From contig OU452227.1 of assembly GCA_911728455.2 (NCBI GenBank), forward strand, positions 10,201,110-10,265,109: DNA of 64,000 bases, given 5' to 3'. Under the pieces are notes generated by a model. It did no database searches. It saw only the letters and a list, made by a program, of their open reading frames with translations, and was not told the DNA's origin. Origin of the DNA: Marthasterias glacialis (lineage: Eukaryota > Echinodermata > Asteroidea > Forcipulatida > Asteriidae). A program made the translations under genes and the position numbers. How positions within the stretch are numbered: position 1 is the stretch's first letter; each line of letters begins with the position of its first letter. Below, one piece after another: positions 11,501 to 23,300 of the stretch.

Positions 11501-13951
11501 CTAAAGCCCCGGCCAGCTCAACATTGGTAAGAATAAAAACGCACATGTTCACAGATTTACATGTACCTTACATGGTGTAAAGATAATGATGGTAGAAAAC
11601 TTTCCTGGAAATATTTCTGCCTAGAGTGTTTTCGTTTTTAAATAATAAATTATATAAGATCCAAAATTACTTTTCGTCTCGGTGAGACGAAAACTCTGCC
11701 TATACGAATGCGTTTACAAAAATGCTGAATGCATTTTTACCGTTTTCTCGCAAATGAAACAACGTAATGAGCTGACATTTTCACAGGTTGGTTTTAAATC
11801 TTGGTTTGTGCAAAGAATGGAATCATTTACAGTCAGTTTACCAATGTTGAGCTGGGACTTTAAGGTAAGGACATCACTGTGTATAAGAAATAAATACAAT
11901 TGGCTTACACCAGTTTTATAGACCTTTATCATGGTGCGGCCATCTTGATTTTCTCCCGTTCAAACCAATGTAACCAAACCGAGGCTGGAAGGGCAAATAG
12001 TCTGGTTCCTTTTAGTACAATGAATATAAGCATCTATTACTGTTATTGGATACAGAGAACATGACCAAGATGGCGGCAGCATGATAAAGGTCTATTGATT
12101 TACCTTCTTTAACAAAAGCGATGCCAGCATTACACACAAGGACGTTCAGGGAGTTTGACCTCTGCTTGACCCATTGGATGAAGTCCATTGTTGATTGCAA
12201 GGAGGAGAGGTCTAACTTGGCAAACTCCACCGCAAGCTGGTCGGGTCTGTCACTCTCGGTGGACAACCCCAACGAATCGGGCTGGGTCTTCAACAAAGGA
12301 AAACATTCACAGAACATCAGGCCAGATACTTAACAGAGGCAACTGCCCCCGTTGCCCCTGGGCATTGCCTTGGTGCCCTTGATAATGTTCTAATAGAAAT
12401 TTACAATTCCCTCACACAGGTGCCCTTTATCAAGAAGAAAATGCCTTGGTGCCCTTGTTCTTTCAAGAACGAAGCAACCATGCCTGGAATTATCCAAGTT
12501 AAAGCACATCATGGCCAAGTCGCGTGGCACCAGACTCGAGTATGTTATCTTAAAACCGGTAGTGGTAGAGCCTTTATATTATCATCTTACCTTATTTTCT
12601 TCTGACGGGGGTTTCTCCTTGGCTATTTCCGCATGATGCTCTGACTGCATCCGCTCAATTGCCTGGATGAACGGAAGGAGAAGAGAAACATGAAATTATT
12701 GAAACGGGTTGGGTTCCACCTGGAGGCCGTCACTTTCGTATACATACTATATACACTGTACTGTATCTGTGCACAGAAAGAAGAATCATATATGGGGCTA
12801 TAGGTTCCATTGCACCCACGACTAAAACAAAAATGAAAATGGAACTAGTACAGACAAGACTATAATTACTTGAACAGCAGATGAAAATTCGAAATCATAG
12901 TGGCGCTGACACGGACAAACAATTAGCATCTTGTGAGGACTAAAAACTATCAGCATAACATATGGGTGCTACATGCAAAGAGGGAACATCAACGCGAATC
13001 GGTGCTGGAGTAATCCTATGCTGTATAAGAGGAACTTTGTGCAGCTATGGGTCAAGATCAATGGGATTATAATTCAGTTGTTTAGAAGAAATTCCACTCA
13101 CTGCTTTGGCCTTTTCTTCGGAGCGGCATGCAATGCATACTGTGGCACCCATGACAGCCAAGGATTTGGCCGTTTCATATCCGATACCTGATGGAACAAT
13201 GAGGATGGTTCTTAATAATTAATAAATTCTGTTTAGCAAAATGTTGAAAAGATAAAATATTGTAAATGCTGTAGCCCATTTTCAGTTTATTTATAAAAAA
13301 AAATAAATAAAAAAAAAAAAATTCAAAGAACGCGGCATCCTAACATTCAATAAGTCACAAGGGTTAGCGTACTAATCGACACAGAAAAACTTGTAAGGTG
13401 GCACGATTGCTCACCAAATTGAGAAATGTTTAAAAGGGGAAATTGTGTTACACCCTTTTAAAGTCAGTTGCAGGTCACGCCCACACCTTAGTCAGTCAGT
13501 GGAACTCCATCCCTGAGGTGGATTTCACAAAACTAGTCCTAACTTATGACTAGTTCTACGTTATGACTAGTTCTACCTAGCCCTATAAGTTAGGACTAGT
13601 TACTCGTCCTAACTCGAGATAAGACTAGTCCTAGCGCTTTGTGAAATCCACACCAGTGGTGAATTTTACAAAGCACTAGAACTATACGCTAGTCTTATCT
13701 CGAGTTAGGAAGAGTAACTAGTTCCAACTTATAGTTAAGACTAGTTTTGTGAAATCCACCCCAGCAGGTCCCACATCCCCCGGTCCCGCGTCCTGCGTAT
13801 TCCGGGCTCACTCGGAAATTCCTAGTGCGTGCTAAATCCTCGCGGTCAAGGCGTGACCAAATAAGCTACACTCACCTGAATTACCACCTGTTACAATCAC
13901 AAACTTTTCTGGAGAAAGCTGAACGTCGGGGTGGTCTAGTTTGTTACCCAT
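8599..13951 (-). CDS. Short-chain dehydrogenase/reductase with repeat tail
   Basis: NAD(P)-dependent oxidoreductase of the retinol-dehydrogenase/WWOX/DHRSX-like SDR group; substrate unknown. Minus-strand coding exons are 13951-13876, 13187-13102, 12662-12591, 12287-12104, 11420-11194, 10441-10291, 9975-9849 and 9571-8599. All join in phase to 631 residues. Seen: cofactor motif TGGNSGIG near residue 21, CNAG, the LLSSAAH serine, catalytic YGSSK and DPGSVDTQ after it. The fold ends near residue 350. Exon 8 then adds about 250 residues of charged, Gln-rich repeats (EKEDKTQQPVV), an unusual extension for this family. The start ATG follows a probable acceptor at 13958-13960, implying an upstream non-coding exon. 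There is no signal peptide or clear membrane segment. Family assignment is strong; the exact orthologue is not resolved. Confidence 0.87.
8605..9350 (-). repeat. Coding minisatellite, 33-bp unit, in SDR last exon
   Basis: About 23 units, mostly 33 bp (some 30), encoding variants of EKEDKTQQPVV on the minus strand. The central units (about 8870-9160) are nearly identical, while outer ones diverge (EKKDETQQPAR, EEDETQQHVV, EKEDEMQQPVS). This is the pattern expected when the array grows by internal duplication. As the unit is a multiple of three and lacks stops on either strand, several other frames stay open; these are shadows. Confidence 0.9.
11512..11863. mobile_element. TTAA-type MITE family 1, copy 1 (SDR intron)
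   Basis: Ends are 'agccccggccagctcaacat' on the left and 'aatgttgagctgggac' on the right, terminal inverted repeats. TTAA sits at the right edge (11860-11863), and the left edge has a one-base variant, CTAA. The interior matches copies at 47846-48202 and 61805-62135, including 'ttcctggaaatatttctgcc' and 'tgaatgcatttttaccgttt'. It has no coding capacity and lies in the intron between SDR exons 4 and 5. Confidence 0.75.
11925..12096. mobile_element. Fold-back element in SDR intron
   Basis: 'atagacctttatcatggtgc' followed by ggccatcttg is mirrored by 'caagatggcggcagcatgat', then aaaggtctat. The interior phrase 'gaggctggaagg' also appears near 53735, and a related fragment lies at 41215-41390. 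This is a short non-coding inverted-repeat element. Confidence 0.6.
12325..12490. repeat. Dispersed 160-bp repeat, copy 1
   Basis: Contains 'cattgccttggtgccctt', 'aatagaaatttacaattcc' and aagaagaaaatgcc. The same order recurs at about 24795-24955 and 33555-33675, with degraded relatives near 2350-2530 and 19590-19680. Non-coding dispersed repeat, class unknown. Confidence 0.65.
13518..13760. mobile_element. Two adjacent fold-back elements in SDR intron 1
   Basis: Unit A (13518-13652) begins 'gtggatttcacaaaactagt' and ends with an inverted form 'gctttgtgaaatccac'. Unit B (13655-13760) repeats the arrangement and ends 'ttttgtgaaatccacc'. Both are filled with inverted 'taggactagt' / 'actagtccta' blocks, so the whole region can fold on itself many ways. 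It is a MITE-like family related to the copy in RPL10 intron 5. Confidence 0.75.
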
Positions 13952-14365
13952 CTTAAACTGAAATTTTGTCTGGATAGGCTAACTGGTTGAAAAACGATAC
14001 CATGGAGTGTGCTGTAACAAATAAAAACAGCGGTGATGTATGTGAAACTAAAACAAAATCATAAGACTGGTTTTAAGTTGTGTAAACCCCTACGCTTAAA
14101 AATCATGTTAAAGGGGCCGTGTCGAAATAATTATAGCAGGCCTGTGGCTGTACATGGAACTCTCATACCCAGATGCTGCACACCTGCAGTCAAATCACAT
14201 ATGGGTGCCGCTTTTGTCGAACTGTGACATGACCGCCGGCGCTCACGTGCGTGTAGTATACAACTGGGTTATTCAATTTACTGCTACAATCATGACAACA
14301 CAACCCCTTTAATACTAAGGAAGCAATCTAAAGTGAAGTACTTTAAAGTGCGCAAAGGACCTTAA

Positions 14366-14720
14366 AGGTAAAATATAGCATTGGTAAAGCTGATAATGCA
14401 GTATTCTTACTTTGTGTGATTCAATATAAATGTGTACATGAAAAAACCTGTGAAAACTTGGGCTCAATCCATCGTCGAGTCAGGAGAAAATAGTAAAAAA
14501 GAAAAAAGAAAAAAACGGGCACACATTTCAGCATGTAGACACAATATCCTTAATTTCGGTTGCTACAATCGAAATTAAAATTGGGGTCTTCAAATTCTAT
14601 TTTCTTGACTTTTTCAGACATAAATATTTCAATACAAGATTGGTACTGGTATGAACTTCATAATCAGTAAGCTTTCAGACTGAAAAAAATGGAGTGAATT
14701 CCAAATCCGGTATTCTATCT
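14366..14720. mobile_element. TTAA-type MITE family 2, copy 1
   Basis: Flanked by TTAA on both sides (14362-14365 and 14721-14724). The left end reads ttaaaggtaaaatatag, and the right end is its degraded inverse (tattctatctttaa). The interior matches the copies at 27437-27720 and 41740-42092: 'ggtaaagctgataatgcagt', 'cttcaaattctattttcttg', 'cataatcagtaagctttcag'. No coding capacity. Confidence 0.78.
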
Positions 14721-15483
14721 TTAAAAAAACTCGTTGAATATCTGGGATGCAGCAGTATGACAGGGGGATGCCGCAGCTATAGGCGTTCGATCAGCAATGG
14801 AATTATATTTACCCTGGATAGTAAGCGGCTCTATGATTCATCGGGCATATCGGCTCATCGGTCGGTATGCATAGTCAAGGCTGACCATGGGTGGGAGTTA
14901 TCCCAACGGCTTTGGTTGCACTATGATTTCAGGAGACATTGTTGTTCCTACACTAAGCTAAACATTATGTTAAAGGTAAAATTTACGTTCGAATTCATAC
15001 TAGCTTTAAACTTACCCTTAAACAGTGTTGTGTCCCATGCAGTAAATCACCATCCTTGTTACATGTAGGTCTACATTAATATTATGGGTGTCGATCCACC
15101 ATTTTCTTAGCACGCCTATTTATTCTGCCGATTAGAGCGCGATAATAACATCGGATATTATAATACGAACTTTGATTTGCACGTGCAACATTATACACTT
15201 TGCAGCTCAGTTGCCTTATCATTTTCAGCAAGCCACGACACGGGAATGCATGTATGGTAAATTATTTGCGTCTGGCACAGATAACAACACTCAGAGGCCA
15301 CTACTCCGGGCCAGCACACAACAATAATTACATGTATTGTTTTCTGCATTCGATTCTGTTCTCTAAACGTGGAGAGGCCCCCGCCGCACCCCCCTATTCG
15401 GGCAAATGGGGAAAACTCGGGCAAAGCAAGAAGAAAAAGAAATAGAGCATTAGTTACACATGTTCAAAACTCTTCGCAAACTT

Positions 15484-15652
15484 TTGAAGTAAACAAACAA
15501 ACAACCCACCCAACAAACAAACAGACAAACAAACAACCCAACAAACAAACAAACAAACAAACAAACAAACAAACAAACAAACAAACAAACAAACAAACAA
15601 ACAAACAAACAAACAAACAAACAAACAAACAAACAAACAAACAAAAACACAG
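15484..15652. repeat. AAAC microsatellite
   Basis: Uninterrupted (AAAC)n from 15541 to about 15645, preceded by an interrupted stretch of the same motif with 'aaacaacccaa' variants from about 15490. Open frames across it (NKQT repeats on plus, VCLF repeats on minus) are low-complexity artefacts. Confidence 0.95.
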
Positions 15653-18600
15653 ACAAAAACGCATAGTGTTGCCCAATAATTAAGAGCGTCATGGCCGACT
15701 TTGCCCTGCTAGCTATGATTTTTTTACTGTCCAAAAAAAAAATCCGATTTCATTTCCTTGTTAATTCAGCAATTGTATATAGGCCCTGTGGAAAGGTGAC
15801 GGTATTTTATGTTGATACTGTAAAATATTCTTCTTTTAAAATATACTTTGTATTTTTGTTAGTTATTAATTTCTGGGGACATATTTTATTTACCAGTCAG
15901 CGTTTTTTATCAAAGAATTTCTTGGAATGTCAACGCAACTTCTTGACTGTTCGATGTTTTTTTTTCAATAGCGGTAGTGACGGGATAGGGCCTGAAATCG
16001 ACAGATGGGCCTTGGCCATACAAGGACTTGGAAAAGTTTAATCCAACGGCGTTTTTTTCGGATACTTATTCGTGTATTCATAGAGAAAGGACCTTTCTAT
16101 GGTGTATAAGAAGTTCCCGATCCAGTCAATTTGCTGTGTTTTCATGAGTTTTCCAGTAGTTTCCCGGGTTTTTTTTCAGGAAAATTAGAATAGAAGGCTT
16201 ATCACTGGCTGGCGGCGGGGTTGATTACCCTGACAACGGTGAACTCCGCCCCACCTTCCCCCCACTCAACTGATGCATTATTCATTATAGCTACAAGCAA
16301 AGATCGTGATTGGTTATTATACTTTAGGTCAAAGGGCATTTCATTTGGCGCCACGGATGTCTTCATCAACATGATGATGATCGGGTTCTACCACTGATTG
16401 TGTAGCAGTGGAATGTTGTCTTATGGCCATCTTATCTCGATTTTATAAGGTAAATTTAAATTAATGAACGTTTTTGAATATTTATATTATCATGTGGCAT
16501 TATTTGATGTTGTGTGCAGGCCTTTATTCGCATGATTGCAAGCCTTTCAATAGTGTCATTGCTCTGAATCTGATGCCGACCATCATGATGATTCAATGAT
16601 GGACACAGCGAGAGATAGGGGATGGTGGTCGTACTGCACTGTAGTGTAATGACATGAATGACCGTATCGTTGTTTGTATAATGTGCTAATTAATACAATC
16701 AATGAATCATACTAATTTTTTAGTAGTGGATCATTTCACCAAAATGGTCAATCCAATTATATCACGATATTGTATTGTAGACACACTATTGATGAACAAC
16801 TCAGATTTATGTACAATTTCCTGACACACTGACACTGAGTGACACACTGGATCAGACAGTAACTAATAAAAATAATTAACGTTAATCAATCTAACATTTT
16901 ATAACAATAACATTAATTATTCCCAAACTTTTGGGTGACTTAAATGTCTTACTGAGATTAGCAATTTTAGCAACTGCTTAAATTGCGAATCAAATTTCTA
17001 AAAAAAGCACAATATCAAACTCATGAATCCTTTGTCAAGGACAAAAGTATCAAATTTCAAAAGAGATCGCTTCAAATCACAAAGAAGTAAATATTGAAAT
17101 ATGGTAAGTTAAATACAGCCACTCTCTAGTAAAGTAAAATCACAGAAATTGGGGGTAGCAATTTGCTATCAAAACTAATGAGATTGGACTAGAGGGTATT
17201 CAGTGCCCTATTCACTGCCCTAACAAATAAAAGGAATGTTCCCACCGAATGGCTTAGAGATCTCCACACAGTTACATACGATATACGTCTCTCTGATCCA
17301 CACAATTATAGTACAACATATGTCGCATGCACAAAGTTCACAAGTAGAGTGTGCGCCCTCTGTCGCAAATAGTGACCTGAAACTTCGGTCAGGGGACGTC
17401 ATTTCAAAATTACAAGCCGACACTCAGTCTGATGTTAAACGTCACACACAGTGGTGAAAACCATCATTACCATAAAAGATGTATTCCAAAAACTACTAAT
17501 ACAAAATACCCATTGCGCGACAAATGTTCACATGTCATCATGTGACCTATAGTGGGTACTATGTCATCTGAGCTGATGGCAAACTACGTGCAAATACATG
17601 CCGTGACCGACAGTCACACCAAACGTCGGCTTTTGGTAATAACACAGTTACTCAGCCATTTGATTAAAGTTGTATGTTGTGACATTGACATTGATCACAT
17701 TACTGTTTCATAAACTACTGCATTCTACTACAAAAGAGGTTTATTTTGAGTTATGCACTACCCGCGTCAGACAACTATGTAGCCACCCGCCTGTTATTTC
17801 GTCACTATAAAAAAGGGTAAAGAACGTTGGAAAAGTGAGCAGTTATACCAAACCTTGCGAAATTTCAAATAGGCAAAGGAATCACACAGTTTTGGAAAGC
17901 AATTTCTTTGGATGATTCAGCTTCACAACTTTGAAATTCTTGTGTTGAAAAGTGTGTGATCGCGGTCGTCTGGCCCAAACGTTCCATCGTGCACTAGTAC
18001 ACATCGTGCACATTTATACGTTATTTTATTCAGCCACTCGAAGGTCTCTGATACAAACTCTGGAATATTTTCACAGATTTCAAGAAAGAAAAGCCTCGAT
18101 CTAATAACAAAATGCAGCAATCATCATGTACCGTATCGCACTTTCCTATGATGGAGGGCGTCGTGTTTGTTTACATTTATTACCCACAATAGGTCACGTG
18201 AAAGGGTCGCGCAATCAGTCTATTTGTTCCAATCAAAGCTGTTTTAGAACCAGTCCTGATATTTCCTTTAGAATCAGGGTGAGATCAAGCTGACAATATA
18301 AAGCACTTGAAAGTACTTGCATGGCAGTGTTTAGTGACAAAAACTTATTTCAAAGTTGGACAAAGATGAAAGTAACTTCAAATTATTAACAGTAAAGCAA
18401 ATCTATTATTTATGGAAACTTTGTGGCAAAAAAGACAAACGGTTAAACTTACAGTTTTCCATCAAAATTGTTGACTTTGGTTTCCAGATCTCAGCAGCAT
18501 AAACTCAGTCTACAACTAATTTGCCTTAAATTTAGCAGCCTGTAAATCTGCTAAGGGCATAGCAAAGATGGCTCAGCAAAAACAGAAATCTTTGCTGCTC

Positions 18601-20021
18601 TTGTAGATTTAAAACAACTTTCTGTCTTTCATCTCATATACATTGGTGCACCCAGTCACAGCAAGACCAAAATTGAGAATGACCAACCGCACCCACACTC
18701 TACAAACTTCCAGCTGCAAACTCAAAAGTTTCAAATTCCTATACAAGTCAACCTCTCTCTGTCCACTCATTCATTACACAACACACTTGGCTGGAACACA
18801 ATATACTAAGTAATCCCAGGGAAACACTTACCCTTGTTAAACTAATAGGTTGAATAAATTTACCTGTTCACAAAAGGAAGTCAAGATACTGAATACTTAC
18901 CTTTTGAAGTACTGGAAGAATGAATATTTATGTGACAGAGCGAAGGTTATGGAAACTTAAATAATAGTTTTTTTGTTTGTTTACTTTTATTGTTTTATTT
19001 TAATTTTTTTTGATATTATAAATGTTTTCCTTTTTTTTCTTTCCTTATAAGTTTGTTTTTGGTCAATTGGTAGGGGTTGTGCAGACTACTTTTTGAGGTA
19101 GACTTTTATGAAAGTCTACTGGAAGAATGAATATTTATGTGACAGAGCAAAGGTTATGGACTTTATAGTCTTTATAGTCTTTATAGTCTTTATGTTTATT
19201 AACTATTTTTGGTTGTTGCTGCTATTTTTTCAGTCTGTTTGGTTTTTGTTTTTGCTTTAGTTTAGTTTTTGTGGGGGGCATATACATTTGTTTGTTCTGT
19301 ATATTTTGTTATTTTCTTTTACTTGCCATTTTTGTTTTTTACTTTTGACTTTTAATTTTTATGTTGTGTGTAAACTTTTATGTTATCAATTTTACCTTGT
19401 TTTAGATGAGCGGGGTCTGGGAGGGCACATCTTTTTTGATGATAGTTTTATGACCTTTGACCTTCCCTGGATGGCCCCTGCTTGTAAACTGTATATTGTC
19501 AAAAGAATTTGAATAGAACAAAATAAATAATATACAGTGTGTAGACAAGGGTGAATTCTGTCATGTATGACCAACAAAAGTATCTTATTCAGGCCTGGAT
19601 TTTCTTAGAGAGGGCAAGGCCATTTTCATTGTGCAAAGGGCACTTCCATTGTGAAACTTTTGAAGAGGCACCAAGGCTAAGACTTTGTGTCTTCCGTGTA
19701 ACTCTGGGCCTGCTTAATTACCCCGAAATTGCGTTTATGGTCACAATGAGTGAAAAGTGGCAGTCTGATTCAGCATATTTTTCCAGACACTAAATATAGA
19801 GATCCTGGCTGGACATTGCAAATTGTTGAATTTGTTATGCGTTTACAAAATTATGCATATTAAATTAGGCATATATTCAGACATGTGAGAAAGTAAAGGG
19901 AAACAAAAAGCTGATTTCTGATTATAATTTTTATAAACGATTTTCTTGCAGATAAAGTTGATTTTTGTGTTAATCATTGTAACATTTCGAATGGGCACAA
20001 AATTTATTCATGCAAAAATTG

Positions 20022-20120
20022 TTTAATGGCCTCACATTTTGACCCTAGCAGAGTCTTTCTCAAAGGCTCATTAAGCCTTTGAGAAAGACTCTGCTAGGGT
20101 CGAAACGTGAGGCCATTAAC
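20022..20120. mobile_element. Short fold-back element
   Basis: Two inverted arms of about 47 bp: 'ttaatggcctcacattttga' then ccctagcagagtctttctcaaagg, mirrored after only about 5 bp. One arm alone (gaccctagcagagtctttct) recurs at 30137-30185 in an ATAD5 intron. The phrase 'gactctgctagggtcgaaac' reads like one end of a larger, widespread element. Confidence 0.75.
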
Positions 20121-20398
20121 AATTGTTTGCATTTGTACAACCTTTTGGGTTGGTAAGCAGTTTGCATCAGCAAATTTTTTTTTCTTCAAAATTTATTCAT
20201 GCATAAACATTTGTCATTCATATTTTATTTTGTAATAACCATGAAGTAATGTTGGTCATAACATGCTAGTCATTCGTCGTAACTTTTACAACTTTTTTCT
20301 TCTTCCTTTATTTTGACAGATGATGACAGAGGTGGTTCAGTGGGACCTGTGATGAGCTTTGCCCCACGAAATATTGAAGACTCTTCTCACTTGTCCCA

Positions 20399-23300
20399 AT
20401 GATTGGAATTATGAGCAGCCTGTCTCCCAAGGCCAGTATTGGCCAGGTAAACATCATTTCATTGCAATAGACCGATCCAATAAGTCCCACCCACCATTGC
20501 AAGCATTGGTACTGAAACTACGGTCAGGGGACGTCACTTCAAAATTACAAGCCGACACTCAGTCTAGTATTAATACATATTTAATATATTAATGTATTAA
20601 TATTATATTTTTTGACATTATATATTTCTGGTGATGAAACCAAAGATTCTTCAAAAGCACATATTGCACTGTAGCTCGCAAGCCTGAAGAAACCTGTTGG
20701 GTAGAAGATGATGAAGAAATATTCAGTTTTAGATGTGGGAGGAAAACCCCAGAGAAATACTGAAAACCCACGCGATCAGGTAGGGATTGAAAACCCAATC
20801 CACATAGTGACCCCTGGCAGGATTCGAACCGGGTACACCAGAGGTGAAAGGCGAGGAAAGTACCGCTACGCCAACCTGACGTTTTCTGTACTGTTTGGCC
20901 TAGCCCTGGAGGCCTTTCACTTTCGTATAAATGCCACAGTGACGTCCTGGATGTGAGGGCCCGTTTCCAGGGTGGAAAATTTTCGGAGCTCCATCATTCA
21001 AATCTTACCTGTAAGAAGCTCCTAACCTCACTGGATTGACATTCCATGGCGGCATACAAATTTTGGGTAGTGGGTTTTGGACGTCAGATATTCTTCCGGT
21101 GAAATTAGTAGCTTCTTGTAGGTAAGATTTTAATTATGGAGCGCTGAAAATTTTCTGCTCCAGAAACTGACCCTCATATTTAGGACTTTTATATGTATAC
21201 AGCATAGAGGAAGAGTCCTACATCAGACTATGTTAGGCCCAATTAACAATTGCTTATCATGGGGTCAGGCATTCCAATCTTTTCTAAGTCCAAACAATAC
21301 AATGAGTTAAATAAAGTCACATAATAATGTTTATAACGGATATCTAAAGATGTAGACCATTAAAAAGCAAGAAAGACTTAAAACGATGAGCTGAAAAATT
21401 TGCAGCAAACCTACTTTCTGATATCTTTGAACTTATTCATTTTTGTGATTTTTGTTTATTTTTATCTGTTTTAGCCACATGCAGATGAGGAGAGCGATGA
21501 CGCAAGCATTAAATCACCATCTAGCGGGGCAACTAAAAACTCAACCATAACTTCTTTCTTTAAGCCAAAGACACCAAAGTTAAGCCCTGACAACTGTATT
21601 CTTCATCAAGACAAATCAAGGGCTACCCAGGAATCTATCAGGACAGGAAATGATGAGTGTGAAGGGTTAGTAAAAGTCGGCAGTGGAAGTCAAAAAGATA
21701 CCGAGAAGGACCCGAGGAAGAATGATACTAAGAAAGCGAAGTCATGTGACACTTCTCCAGAAGGAGCCTCTGTCAAGTCCAATAAGCTTCAAAGGACAAA
21801 GGTCTTTAAAGAAATTGGTGGCATCAACCAGGCTGAGAATGTGGCAAAGGGAGCAAAATCCTCTGGAACATCTCGAGGAGAAGGGTTTTTTAAAGTTCAC
21901 AATGGTGTTGTTGATTGTGATGGTTCAAAGAATATCTTGGCCAAGTCATCAGCCGGGAAGGTAAAAGGTGGGGTCCAAGCATCAAAGTGTGGAAAAAAGG
22001 GCAACCAACTTTCAAGTGGCATTGATGTCGATGGTGCAGAAAATTCAGCATTCGTCAAACGGGAAGAGAAGTCTTCAAAGAAACGGAAAAAGGAAGAAGA
22101 GATGGACTCAAGCTTGGACGACTTTCAGATTGATCAGAGGATAAAAATTCATAAAAGTGACGTCCTGGAACATAGAAAAACTAAAAATGCTAACCAGTCA
22201 TCAGCAATGGCTTCTGAAAAGGAAATGATATCGCCCAAACCTGAAGAAGTTTCAGATAAGAAGGAAGATGGTGGAAACTCAAAAATTATTTCATTCTTTG
22301 ACTTCCTGAATGAATCCATGGGGGAGCAGCAAACGACAAGCCGTCACGTTTCATCAGACTGCGGAGTGGACCCTTGCGACACGGCTGATCCTATTCAAGA
22401 GTCGAACACTCCGTCCCACAGTTGTTTTGAAAGCAATCGGCAAGCTGCGAAAGATGTTCAAGGCGTTTTTTTAACAGGCACTAAAGCTACCAAAGGGATC
22501 TCAAGGGAGAAAAGCAAAATGGAGAAGAATGCTGATGGGTCGGATAAGAACATTCCGCCCCAGAGCAGTAGCTCAGGGAATAAACTTAGTACAAAGAAAT
22601 CAAATACAGAGTCAGTAAGGAGCCAGAAGACTGGTGAAGAAAGTTCACACAGTAAACCCCTCGCCGTGAAAGAGTCGGAGACGAAACAAGATACACATTC
22701 AACAAATGCTTCTCCTACGGGTCTATGCAATGACGAAAGTGTGTTGACGATTTCTTATTCTGAGTTTTTAGATGATGAATCAAGCTGTTCGACATCAAAG
22801 CAATTGCAGCTTCCTCATTTGTCCGCCAAGAAAAAAGTTGTGAAAGTTGAGGCGGAGATACACAGCCAACCTCACTCGGATAGTCCGAGTGCCTCGAATA
22901 ATATTAGTACGATAGATTTGTGCCTATCTCCAGAGGAACCTTTGGGCAAACTGTCCCACAAGAGAACTACCAACGTGATTGTGAATGTTTCCGATCTGGA
23001 CCTGAGAATTGTCAGTACAGACGAGATATCAGCACCTTCATCCTCTAAATCCAAAACAGTCTACAGCATCTTCCAGAAAAAAGGGCCCATAGAAAGCCAA
23101 ACAAAAGCCAACTTGAGCACAAAGTCAAAGGAAGACGAAAAGACAAAAGTTGAGCAAGAATCACCTATTGTCAAACGTAAACGCGGTCGACCGAGGAAAA
23201 ACCCCATAGATGTGGTTGCAAGTGAAGTAGATGACGCAAATGATGTGAAACACAAGAGCAAAGAGTCCCTGACCAAAAAACTACCCAAAAGACAAAATAA

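Larger units (their letters stand above)
13958..20319. other. Six-kb intergenic region between SDR and ATAD5 genes
   Basis: The two genes are divergent, so both promoters should lie here, but no core promoter was recognisable. The region holds a TTAA MITE (14366-14720), an AAAC microsatellite, two copies of a 43-bp phrase starting actggaagaatgaatattta at 18911 and 19119 with T-rich DNA between, and a fold-back at 20022-20120. A 55-bp phrase at 17374-17428 recurs at 20510-20562. A protein-like stretch at 18700-18950 (YWKNEYLCDRAKV) may be a dead LINE remnant. No complete gene was supported. Confidence 0.45.

Noticed and set aside
15369..15734. Open frames of NKQT or VCLF repeats on both strands
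   Set aside because: Translation of an AAAC microsatellite.
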